Origin: an uncultured Collinsella sp.
GTDB lineage: Bacteria; Actinomycetota; Coriobacteriia; Coriobacteriales; Coriobacteriaceae
Direction: 5' to 3'
Assembly: GCA_937950415.1 (NCBI GenBank)
Contig: CALFDL010000189.1
Coordinates: forward strand, 1-8,285
Length of the DNA: 8,285 nucleotides
The notes beneath the pieces are model-generated. The model was not told the origin of the DNA, ran no database searches, and saw only the letters and a program-made list of their open reading frames with translations. This document shows, piece by piece, positions 1 to 6,155 of the stretch. The stretch's first letter is position 1. Each line of letters starts with the position of its first letter. The position numbers were made by a program, and so were the translations under genes.

Positions 1-54
1 ATAGAACGTTTATATCTTTTACGCAAGTTTTAGGAATGTGTTTCGCAATTACCT

Positions 55-96
55 AGAAGGTACAATCTGTTAATTGTCCAGATTGTACCTTCTTTT
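55..96 (+). terminator. Intrinsic terminator of the upstream unit
   Basis: A perfect 15-bp inverted repeat (55-69 pairing with 79-93) encloses a 9-nt loop and is followed by a T-rich tail (TCTTTT). It ends whatever gene lies to the left. One short open frame reaches a TAG at 31-33 and another a TAG at 54-56, so the end of that upstream gene could be either, and too little is visible to name it. The terminator isolates the helicase transcription unit from upstream transcription. Confidence 0.85.
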
Positions 97-124
97 ATGT
101 TTCTGCATAGCATTATGGTATCCT
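96..124 (+). promoter_or_regulatory. Extended -10 promoter of the helicase operon
   Basis: TGG (116-118) followed by TATCCT (119-124) forms an extended -10 element (TGn-TATnnT). The -35 region (about 96-101, TATGTT) is poor, as is common with extended -10 promoters. Transcription would start near 131, leaving a leader of about 29 nt before the ATG at 160. The same TGGTAT core recurs at the fic (4435) and ssb (5521) promoters. The match is visible; activity is inferred. Confidence 0.6.
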
Positions 125-131
125 AGTACCA
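116..131 (+). promoter_or_regulatory. Candidate operator dyad over helicase -10
   Basis: TGGTA-TCCTAG-TACCA has perfect 5-bp inverted arms (116-120 and 127-131) over the -10 and predicted start site. A copy differing at two positions lies at 5521-5536 over the ssb -10. The position suits a repressor site; no regulator is visible in the window. Confidence 0.35.
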
Positions 132-146
132 TGGTTACATGAGTAC

Positions 147-153
147 AAAGGGG
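147..153 (+). promoter_or_regulatory. Shine-Dalgarno that fixes the helicase start
   Basis: AAAGGGG lies 6 nt before the ATG at 160. The in-frame ATG at 139 has no purine-rich site upstream and would sit only about 8 nt from the predicted transcription start. The shorter start is therefore preferred. Confidence 0.7.
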
Positions 154-159
154 ATTGAG

Positions 160-1452
160 ATGCCGAGCGGACTGGAACTGTATCCACATAATGAAAAGGC
201 GTATCGCAAACTTCTGGATATGTTGTCTGGGACCAGGCGTGCCTGCATCATTCATCCTACCGGGACAGGCAAGGCGTTTATAGCGTACCGTTATGCCTTC
301 GATCATCCGAATGAGCGAATTCTCTGGATGTCGCCCTCGACCTATATCGAACAGGAGCAGGAAGCTTCCATCAGGCGTGAACTGCCGAATTATGAATTCA
401 AAAACATCGAGCGCATGACGTATCAGACTGCCATGCATCGAGCGCAAAAGGGAAACCTTGATATCCATGCCGATACGGTTATTTTCGATGAGTTCCATCA
501 TACGGGGGCACCGCAGTGGTCCCGTGGTGTTGAAGGGGTCATCGAATGCAATCCCGACGCCAATTTGATCGGATTGAGCGCGACTTCGATTCGATACAGC
601 GATAGCGGCCGAGATATGTCCGATGAACTTTTTGATGGGCATATCGCCTCATATATGTCGTTGACGGATTGCTGGATTTTAGGCATCCTGCCTGTCCCGA
701 CATATGTGACTGCCGGGTACAGCATCAACGGCTACATTGAAGATCTCGGCGAGCGCATCGCAAAGGAAGAGAGTGCGGGTAGGCGGGCGGAGTTGCTGGC
801 TGATTTTAACGAGTTGAGAGATTGCGCGAGCAGGGCAGCGAACCTTCCGGCCATTTTTCAAAAGTACTTTGAGGGAATAGAGAAAGTGATTGTTTTTTGC
901 CCGAATGTCTTCGAGCTGAATGAAATCGAGAAGATGTGCCCGCGGTGGTTTTCCCGAGTAAACGGTAACGTTCATACCTATGTTGTCCATAGCTCGAATC
1001 CCTTCGGAACGAGTGAATACGATGGGTTCAAAGAGGACGATGATGAGACCGCAATCAAGCTTTTGCTTTGCGTCAACCAGCTTAACGAGGGGGTTCACAT
1101 CAAGGGCGTGGATGCCGTCATTATGGTACGTCGTACCTCGTCGCCGACGATTTTCTATCAGCAGCTTGGGCGTGCATTGACCGCCGCAGGCAACTTCGAA
1201 CCGTTGGTTATTGATCTGGTCGATAATTTCGAGATGATCGGAATTGAGCAGATTGTAAGCATGATGTCGGAAAGCTACGCCCGACTATCTGGAGAAAATG
1301 ATCCGGAAGAACTCATTCCGCCTTCCGCTTTCAAGGTCATCGATCATGAGAAGGACGCAAGGAATCTGGCTAAAAACCTTGAACGGCGATTGGCGCTAAG
1401 ATCTGAGAAACTGACAATCGATGAAAAGATAGCGCTGTGGAAGGGGCTTTAA
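160..1452 (+). CDS. SF2 DEAD/DEAH-box helicase, mobile-element type
   Basis: This is a predicted ATP-driven superfamily 2 helicase or translocase of 430 aa, acting on nucleic acid in the cytoplasm. Visible motifs, in order: a YPHNEKA-type entry motif near residue 9, Walker A PTGTGKA (33-39), DEFH as the DExH motif II (110-113), SAT motif III (140-142), VIVFCPN (243-249), motif V LNEGVHIKGVD (308-318), and motif VI QQLGRAL (334-340). The second Arg of the usual QxxGRxxR is replaced by Thr, a form I recall from helicases of this kind. The overall pattern (HPTGTGK, DEFHH, LSAT-IRY, DELFDG) fits the 'DEAD/DEAH box helicase family protein' common in mobile elements, which normally continues into helicase-associated domains. 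Here the protein stops at TAA, and the next gene begins in the same frame after one codon. An alternative start is at 139. The fold is certain; the biological role is not. Confidence 0.9.
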   Translation: MPSGLELYPHNEKAYRKLLDMLSGTRRACIIHPTGTGKAFIAYRYAFDHPNERILWMSPSTYIEQEQEASIRRELPNYEFKNIERMTYQTAMHRAQKGNLDIHADTVIFDEFHHTGAPQWSRGVEGVIECNPDANLIGLSATSIRYSDSGRDMSDELFDGHIASYMSLTDCWILGILPVPTYVTAGYSINGYIEDLGERIAKEESAGRRAELLADFNELRDCASRAANLPAIFQKYFEGIEKVIVFCPNVFELNEIEKMCPRWFSRVNGNVHTYVVHSSNPFGTSEYDGFKEDDDETAIKLLLCVNQLNEGVHIKGVDAVIMVRRTSSPTIFYQQLGRALTAAGNFEPLVIDLVDNFEMIGIEQIVSMMSESYARLSGENDPEELIPPSAFKVIDHEKDARNLAKNLERRLALRSEKLTIDEKIALWKGL

Positions 1453-1455
1453 CAG

Positions 1456-2820
1456 ATGACTGACGGGAGAAAGGACCAGCTCAAACGGAAAAAGACTCTG
1501 GAGTACGAGCTTCGCCGTCTTTATCGCGCGGGCGAGCTGACCGACCAGCAGATTGCCGAGTTGAAGGAAGCCGAGTTTCCATTCGATGCCCCTGTTCGCA
1601 GAACGGCAAAATCGGTTGTCCGGATTGACGATGGTAAGAGATGGCCGAGCTGCAGTGCAGCGGAAAAAGAGCTTGGGATCACCCAGGGCTGGATGTCGGA
1701 TGTGTGCAATATGGCGCTGCGGGGCAAATGGGTCGCAATCAAAAATCAGTTCTATTGTTTTGAGTCGATGTATTCGCCGGATATGGATCTGACAGAGATT
1801 CGAGGACTCGCCGGGTGGATCGTCAATTTGGAAACGGGGGAGATGTTCCCGACTACGACCGAGGCGGCGAAGGCTGCCGGCACAAGCAGATCGGTAGTCC
1901 TAGACCATGTGAAAAACAAGGTCAAGCCTCAGAATAAGAGGTTTTCGTATGTGAGGGATTGGGACGGGAAAGTAGGAAGACTTGTAGATTTGAATGTGCA
2001 GATGATTTGTCTTGAGACGGACACCATCTATCACAGCTATGACGAAATCTGTGCCGCAATATGGTCCGATGGATACGGGGAAACGCGAAAAGAGATCGTT
2101 CAGAAGGTCGGAGATGCCATACGGCATGGATGCCCTGCCTTTGATATGCATTGGGCAAATCGTGAGAACTTTGAAGAGAGAAAAGAAGCCTACATGGAGG
2201 AGAAAAGGCTGTGCGCTCGTCCGGTTATCGAGTTGACAACGATGCGCGAGTACGCAGATGTGCACGACGCGCTGAAATTCGGCTCACGTTACGTCGACTG
2301 GAAGAAGATCGTTGCAATCTGTGATGCGAAGGGCGAGCCGACCAGCGAGGCGACACGCTGGAGGGGTGAACGGTGGTTTTGGAAAGACGATTGGAATAAA
2401 AATATCAAACTGAAGTCCGGCGAGCGCATTAAGGACATGCAGCCGGTGATCTGCTATGAGCGGGGAAGGTGCGATTATTCGGTTCTTGAGCTAACGAGGT
2501 GGTACGGGTTCGACCATAAGTCTTTACTGAATTCAGGCAAGAAGGGAATCGTTTTTGACGGTCTGACTTGGAGGCTTTTGCGATACGACGTGGATTTCGA
2601 GAAAAGGCTGAAGGAAACGCCTTTAATCTGTCGAGAGACCGGGAAGACGTTCGATACATTATCCGATTTGCTGGATTTGCTGGAGAGAGAGCATGAATGT
2701 TGCGCATATGATCGTCCATGTCACATGTACGATCTTCAGCGGGCGATCGAGGGCGGTCGGGAGTACAAGGGTTTTCACTTTGAATACATGGTTCCACCTT
2801 CCGTTTCAGGAGAACGTTAA
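1456..2820 (+). CDS. Helicase-associated/NUMOD-array DNA-binding protein
   Basis: This 454-aa protein has no enzymatic motif I can see. Residues about 8-48 (LRRLYRAGELT...FPFDAP) resemble the end of a helicase-associated domain. The rest is a series of similar units, each opening with a hydrophobic strand, an [E/D]TG-like turn, a helix rich in E/A and a second helix: residues about 54-103, 122-167, 183-235, 257-314, 330-377 and 389-445. The clearest is unit 2 (IVNLETGEMFPTTTEAAKAA), which reads like a NUMOD1-type helix-turn-helix module from homing endonucleases. Many Trp/Tyr residues end the units. No HNH, GIY-YIG or LAGLIDADG nuclease is present. The ATG lies three bases after the helicase stop, with GGAAGGGG (1439-1446) as its Shine-Dalgarno, and is in the same frame as the helicase. 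A role as DNA-targeting or substrate-recognition partner of the helicase is inferred. Confidence 0.7.
   Translation: MTDGRKDQLKRKKTLEYELRRLYRAGELTDQQIAELKEAEFPFDAPVRRTAKSVVRIDDGKRWPSCSAAEKELGITQGWMSDVCNMALRGKWVAIKNQFYCFESMYSPDMDLTEIRGLAGWIVNLETGEMFPTTTEAAKAAGTSRSVVLDHVKNKVKPQNKRFSYVRDWDGKVGRLVDLNVQMICLETDTIYHSYDEICAAIWSDGYGETRKEIVQKVGDAIRHGCPAFDMHWANRENFEERKEAYMEEKRLCARPVIELTTMREYADVHDALKFGSRYVDWKKIVAICDAKGEPTSEATRWRGERWFWKDDWNKNIKLKSGERIKDMQPVICYERGRCDYSVLELTRWYGFDHKSLLNSGKKGIVFDGLTWRLLRYDVDFEKRLKETPLICRETGKTFDTLSDLLDLLEREHECCAYDRPCHMYDLQRAIEGGREYKGFHFEYMVPPSVSGER
1615..2790 (+). repeat. Six degenerate NUMOD-like protein repeats
   Basis: Approximate units: 1615-1764, 1819-1956, 2002-2160, 2224-2397, 2443-2586 and 2620-2790. 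Each begins with a V/I/L-I-C/N-like strand before an acidic turn (VVRIDDG, IVNLETG, MICLETD, VIELTTM, VICYERG, LICRETG) and ends in an aromatic strand. The units are divergent at DNA level, so this is an old protein-level duplication rather than a recent DNA repeat. Boundaries are by eye; units 3 and 4 are the weakest. Confidence 0.55.
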
Positions 2821-2822
2821 TT

Positions 2823-4289
2823 GTGTTTAGTCTCAACATTAAGCCTCAATATATACCTGCTCGATATTTCTCTTTCTGTGTCCTATTGACGGTCTTGCTG
2901 GTGACTTTGAGCATTCGCTCCCTACAAGGAGAGTTGTTCATAACCGATGCGCAGTATATGGTTGCCGCCGGCCGTTGGATTATAGCCAACGGTCATCTGC
3001 CGACAACCGATCCGTTATCGATCCATTCGGAATTGACCTATATCTGCCAGCAATATCCTATCTGCATATTAGTTGCAGTTCTCTACGACACTTTTGGAGA
3101 GATGTCGGTTCGGCTGTTTTTTGCGCTGTTGGACATGGTGGCGGTTCTCTTCATTTGGTACCAAACTTTTCCAAAAGCTGGAAACCGCATTCTTCACTGT
3201 GCTGTTTCATGCGTATTCGGAGCGGTAATCGTTTATAGCCTTCGGTCGACACCGCGTGCGCTCGATATCCTGTGCCTGGCTGTTTCCTGGGAGTTGATGG
3301 AGAAATACATTAAAAGCCGCGATATTAGATTTCTGTTTGGTTTTCCATTCCTAGGGATTTGTATAGCCAATCTGCACGGTGCGCTTTGGCCCTGTGCGAT
3401 CATGTTGCCGCTTGCCGCTTTATTAGATAGTAAGCTGGATCCGAATGCGCGGGCCGCATTGGCTGTGACGATCTTACTTACGATCGCTTCCGCAATGCTG
3501 AATCCATACGGATTAGACGTGCTGTCGCTTCCGTTTAAGACAATAGGCACGTCAGATATCGCCACGGTTGCCGTGCCGGAACTGAAACCGATGTTCTCCA
3601 TCGTTCCGGTTGAAGCAGTGATACTCATTGTCATCTCGGTCGTGCCGGTGATCTTCCATGCCAAGTGCTTGGGATTTAAAAAAACGGTATTTTCGTTCGA
3701 AACGATGATGATCTCAGGACTGCTCTTTCTATCCCTGATGACATGGCGAAACGAACTTTTGCTGCTTGGCATATTGATGATCGTCTACAGCACGTGGTGC
3801 TGGAAGCTTGAGCCAAAGTGCAAGGTGAGCTCGAAGATGTTAAGCAGGATAGTCTTATTTTCAATTTCTGTGGTTGCACTTGAGTTTGGAGCGGTTCTGT
3901 TTTATAGCACGCTGTCTGCGACCGATCAAAAGTCCATCTCGATTGAAAGAGCGTTTCAGGCAATGAGAGAGGATGGCGCCGTATCGGGAACGGCAGTCTT
4001 GACGGACATTGACCCCGGATGCCGAGCGGAGCTAAACGGGTTCAAGCCGTATCTTGATACCAGAATTGAGGTGTTCAATGGGCAGAACGGGCAGAAGAAT
4101 GTACTTGCCGAGGCAGGAAAGGCGCTTTCTTCTGGAAGCCTATCGGCCATTTGCGATGACTATGGAATGGATTACGCTGTACTGAATTACGGCATCAATG
4201 ATGTCGGTATTCAAGATTTGGAGGAATCGGGATTCAAGCCGGTCTATAGCGACAATCTGACTGTCTGTTTGAAAAGAAGCACTGTCTAG
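2823..4289 (+). CDS. Polytopic membrane protein, GT-C glycosyltransferase-like
   Basis: This is a 488-aa integral membrane protein with roughly ten to twelve hydrophobic segments (for example residues 15-33, 97-114, 122-140, 187-201, 209-225, 262-279, 342-361) and a soluble C-terminal part from about 362. Family-like signatures are the first-loop TDAQYMVAAGRWI...GHLPTTDPLS (41-66), NLHGALW (183-189), NPYG (227-230) before a PF, and PYLDTRIEVFNG (409-420). Together they recall uncharacterised GT-C (PMT/ArnT-like) proteins that use lipid-linked sugars; Asp42 sits where the catalytic acid usually lies. The start is GTG, two bases after the previous TAA, with AGGAG (2808-2812) ten bases upstream. 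It is therefore probably cotranscribed with the helicase pair, although the functional link is unclear. The donor and acceptor are unknown. Confidence 0.65.
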   Translation: MFSLNIKPQYIPARYFSFCVLLTVLLVTLSIRSLQGELFITDAQYMVAAGRWIIANGHLPTTDPLSIHSELTYICQQYPICILVAVLYDTFGEMSVRLFFALLDMVAVLFIWYQTFPKAGNRILHCAVSCVFGAVIVYSLRSTPRALDILCLAVSWELMEKYIKSRDIRFLFGFPFLGICIANLHGALWPCAIMLPLAALLDSKLDPNARAALAVTILLTIASAMLNPYGLDVLSLPFKTIGTSDIATVAVPELKPMFSIVPVEAVILIVISVVPVIFHAKCLGFKKTVFSFETMMISGLLFLSLMTWRNELLLLGILMIVYSTWCWKLEPKCKVSSKMLSRIVLFSISVVALEFGAVLFYSTLSATDQKSISIERAFQAMREDGAVSGTAVLTDIDPGCRAELNGFKPYLDTRIEVFNGQNGQKNVLAEAGKALSSGSLSAICDDYGMDYAVLNYGINDVGIQDLEESGFKPVYSDNLTVCLKRSTV

Positions 4290-4324
4290 GAAATCTATCA
4301 GCGACCACGGGGAGCGGATCAATA

Positions 4325-4402
4325 GGTGCCGTAGGGCACCGCATGAAAAGCGCATCGCCATACGTCCTGCAAGTCGACTCGCAGGACGACTTGATAGCGC
4401 TT
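4325..4402 (+). other. Structured intergenic region with alternative hairpins
   Basis: GGTGCC (4325-4330) pairs with GGCACC (4335-4340) over a 4-nt loop. A larger fold pairs 4348-4356 with 4393-4402 (one bulged A) and 4363-4370 with 4381-4388. Within it, CAAGTCG (4370-4376) can instead pair with CGACTTG (4387-4393), which is incompatible with the inner stem. No clear U-tract follows, so a standard intrinsic terminator is not supported. It may act as the 3' end of the upstream operon or as a regulatory RNA. The rest of 4290-4496 holds only the fic promoter and leader. Confidence 0.45.
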
Positions 4403-4414
4403 CGTAGATTACAT

Positions 4415-4443
4415 GATGCAATATGTTAGTATTATGGTATAAT
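4415..4443 (+). promoter_or_regulatory. Promoter of fic, consensus TATAAT
   Basis: A perfect TATAAT (4438-4443) is preceded by TGG (4435-4437), giving an extended -10. The 10-mer ATTATGGTAT (4431-4440) is identical to the helicase promoter at 112-121. No good -35 is visible at 17-18 bp. The leader of about 45 nt carries AAGAGG (4482-4487), nine bases before the ATG at 4497. Confidence 0.75.
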
Positions 4444-4496
4444 ATAAAAAGGGAGAATTCCCTAAATATCGAATTGAAAAGAAGAGGCAGGACTTT

Positions 4497-5345
4497 ATGA
4501 ATTCAGATAGACAATACGAGCGCACTATGGAATTGTGGCGTAGTTACAGTATCGCTACGTCGCTTGAGTTGGCAGCGCACCTGGAAAATTTTGCAATATT
4601 ATTCTCTTACAACTCAGGGAAAATCGAGAATAGAGAAATCACTTACCATGATACGCACGAGATTTTTAAGAATGGCCGTGTATGCGCTTACACAGGAGAC
4701 CTGCGGACGCTTTACGAGATTAAGAATCTGAAAGACGCAAGTGAGCTGATGTACCGGTGGTTCGATGAGCGTAAACCTATCACGCTCGATTCCATTCGGG
4801 AGATGCAGTTTGAACTGACGAAAGGCACTTACAACGAGCGGCGTTGGGAACTTGGGGAAAGACCGGGGGAATTCAAGAAAAACGATTTATGGGGAGTCGG
4901 CATGCACGATGTTGCCGCTCCTGTAGATGAGCTCGAGGATGACCTTCAGCAGGACCTTGATGAGGTTTCCGAGTTTGGAGATGAAAATCCTCTGGTGGCA
5001 GCTGCGTTTTGGCACGCAAGGTTTGAGGGTGTTCATGCTTTTGCAGATGGGAACGGCAGGACTGGCAGAGCGATGATGAATTACTATCTGCTGTTGCACA
5101 ACCATCCGCCGATCGTAATCTTTGATGAAGACCGGAAAGACTATTATGCGGCGCTGGACGGTTTCGACATGACGGGTGACCTGAAACCGCTGATCGTTTT
5201 TTTACGTCGGGAGACATGTAAGACATGGGAGAGTGCAGTACAGAGAGAAGATCGGTCCCATCAGATGTCGCTCGAAAAGAAGAGAGATACTGTGAGTAGA
5301 AGAGTCAGTCTAGATGAGATAAATAATAACTTTAATGCTCGGTAG
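4497..5345 (+). CDS. Fic-domain protein with N-terminal inhibitory motif
   Basis: Fic proteins usually transfer AMP from ATP to a hydroxyl of a target protein, altering its activity. The catalytic signature HAFADGNGRTGR (180-191) matches HxFx(D/E)GNGRxxR completely, with His180 as the base, so an active enzyme is expected. SGKIEN (40-45) matches the (S/T)xxxE(G/N) inhibitory helix, placing Glu44 to occupy the ATP gamma-phosphate site; an inhibitory helix N-terminal to the Fic core is the class II arrangement. Residues about 121-136 (RPGEFKKND...) form the usual target-binding flap. The C-terminal tail (250-282) is charged. At 282 aa the length is normal for a compact Fic protein. The gene is monocistronic, with its own promoter and terminator, and no separate antitoxin is adjacent, consistent with self-inhibition. 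The target is unknown. Confidence 0.92.
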   Translation: MNSDRQYERTMELWRSYSIATSLELAAHLENFAILFSYNSGKIENREITYHDTHEIFKNGRVCAYTGDLRTLYEIKNLKDASELMYRWFDERKPITLDSIREMQFELTKGTYNERRWELGERPGEFKKNDLWGVGMHDVAAPVDELEDDLQQDLDEVSEFGDENPLVAAAFWHARFEGVHAFADGNGRTGRAMMNYYLLLHNHPPIVIFDEDRKDYYAALDGFDMTGDLKPLIVFLRRETCKTWESAVQREDRSHQMSLEKKRDTVSRRVSLDEINNNFNAR

Positions 5346-5432
5346 GCGCAGTAAATTGAGAAGAAAGGCGGATAGGCAATTCCGCTATCGGTGGAAAATT
5401 AAATAGCAGAATGACGACGCATTACGCCAACT

Positions 5433-5480
5433 GAAAATAGGTGGAAGGAGTATAAACAGCTCTTTCTGCCTATTTTTCTT
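5433..5480 (+). terminator. Intrinsic terminator after fic
   Basis: An 18-bp stem (5433-5450 with 5460-5477) closes a 9-nt loop TATAAACAG, and its 3' arm runs into a TTTTTCTTT tract. Four of the pairs are G-U wobbles when read as plus-strand RNA. They would be C-A mismatches in minus-strand RNA, so the element is built to work on the plus strand, ending fic transcription before the ssb promoter. Confidence 0.85.
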
Positions 5481-5500
5481 TAAAAAATTCGTCATTTCCA

Positions 5501-5529
5501 CGCGTAATACTGATGTGTTGTGGTATCTT
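5501..5529 (+). promoter_or_regulatory. Extended -10 promoter of ssb
   Basis: TGG (5521-5523) plus TATCTT (5524-5529) gives an extended -10. The start site would be near 5536, with a 33-nt leader. At the -35 position lies ACGCGTAATA (5500-5509), a sequence repeated downstream of ssb, rather than a TTGACA-like box. The -10 region overlaps a 16-bp dyad shared with the helicase promoter. Activation by a factor bound at -35 would fit but is inferred. Confidence 0.6.
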
Positions 5530-5536
5530 AGTATCA
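5521..5536 (+). promoter_or_regulatory. Candidate operator dyad over ssb -10
   Basis: TGGTATCTTAGTATCA differs at two positions from the helicase-promoter copy (116-131) and keeps 4 of 5 paired arm positions. It covers the -10 and predicted start site. Confidence 0.35.
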
Positions 5537-5568
5537 GTCAATAACCAAGAGGAGAAAGGACCTCGAGC

Positions 5569-6012
5569 ATGTCTATCAACCGCGTCAACATTTCCGGTCA
5601 TCTTACGCGCGATCCGGAGCTTCGCATGACTCCGAAGGGGACGCAGGTTCTCTCTTTCGGTATTGCTGTCAACGATCGCCGACTCAATCGCGAGACCAAC
5701 CAGTGGGAGGACTATCCGAACTTCGTCGAGTGCACCATGTTCGGCACGCGTGCCGAGGCTGTGGGCCGTATCGTTCGAAAGGGCATGAAGGTCAGCATTG
5801 ACGGCAAGCTTCGCTTCAATCAGTGGGAGACGAAGGACGGCCAGAAGCGTTCTCGCCTTACCGTTGTCGTAGATACAATCGACTTCATGAGCCAGGGGAA
5901 CCAGTCTCAGAATGCTTCCGCTAACAGGCCGGCGACTCCGGCTCAGCAGACGCCTGTTGTTCCGGATGTCCCTGCGGTGATGGACGTCTATGATGAGGAT
6001 ATCCCGTTCTAA
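5569..6012 (+). CDS. ssb: Single-stranded DNA-binding protein
   Basis: SSB coats and protects single-stranded DNA as a tetramer and recruits repair and replication proteins. Residues 1-107 form the OB fold, opening with MSINRVNISGHLTRDPELR and carrying conserved aromatics (Trp47, Phe52, Trp86). A short Gln/Asn/Pro linker (108-139) leads to the acidic tip DEDIPF (142-147), which docks partner enzymes. At 147 aa it is on the short side because of the linker. AAAGGA (5555-5560) lies eight bases before the ATG. It is not in an rpsF-ssb-rpsR arrangement: it has its own promoter and sits beside accessory genes, so it is probably an accessory or mobile-element paralogue rather than the housekeeping copy. 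Function is certain; the paralogue status is inferred from context. Confidence 0.95.
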   Translation: MSINRVNISGHLTRDPELRMTPKGTQVLSFGIAVNDRRLNRETNQWEDYPNFVECTMFGTRAEAVGRIVRKGMKVSIDGKLRFNQWETKDGQKRSRLTVVVDTIDFMSQGNQSQNASANRPATPAQQTPVVPDVPAVMDVYDEDIPF

Positions 6013-6053
6013 TCCTTTGCATTGCGCGTAAATAACGCGTAATAGATAAAGGA

Positions 6054-6121
6054 GAGAGGGTGGCGAAAGGAAAAACTTGCAACCGACGCAAGAACAAAAA
6101 GGAAAGCGCCGCCACCCTCTC
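6054..6121. repeat. 12-bp inverted repeat enclosing a mirror repeat and hairpin
   Basis: GAGAGGGTGGCG (6054-6065) pairs perfectly with 6110-6121. Inside, 6063-6076 (GCGAAAGGAAAAAC) is the exact mirror image of 6095-6108. At the centre CTTGC (6076-6080) pairs with GCAAG (6088-6092). On the minus strand this small hairpin is followed by TTTTT, so it could serve as a weak terminator for leftward transcription. No T-run follows on the plus strand. The stretch 6156-6222 beyond it is AT-rich and shows nothing I can name. Confidence 0.7.
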
Positions 6122-6155
6122 ATCACATCGATTATACCAACTTCAAGTTAATTAG
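6060..6155 (+). CDS. Possible 31-aa basic small protein
   Basis: A GTG-started frame of 31 codons begins 47 nt after the ssb stop. AAGGAG (6049-6054) lies five bases upstream, a good ribosome binding site. The product starts MAKGKTCNRRKNKKE, is strongly basic in its first half and has a single Cys; I do not recognise a family. The start codon and part of its leader lie in the 5' arm of a 12-bp inverted repeat whose 3' arm is in codons 17-21, so translation could be blocked when the RNA folds. It may be cotranscribed with ssb. The repeats that constrain this stretch could equally produce the frame by chance, so coding status is doubtful. Confidence 0.35.
   Translation: MAKGKTCNRRKNKKESAATLSSHRLYQLQVN

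Noticed and set aside
1..33. End of an upstream coding region with TAG at 31-33
   Set aside because: Only ten codons are visible and a second frame also ends nearby, so no gene can be supported.
139..159. Longer helicase start at ATG 139
   Set aside because: No ribosome binding site and too close to the predicted transcription start; ATG 160 has AAAGGGG at good spacing.
3233..3772. 179-codon minus-strand frame opposite the membrane protein gene
   Set aside because: Shadow of a convincing membrane gene; the product is low-complexity Ser/Ile-rich with no recognisable family.
5366..5392. GATAG/CTATC and GCGGA/TCCGC short hairpins after fic
   Set aside because: Five-base stems that exclude each other; too short to distinguish from chance, and the strong terminator downstream explains the region.
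5470..6126. 218-codon minus-strand frame opposite ssb
   Set aside because: It is the complement of a certain ssb gene and of the fic terminator arm; no family features.
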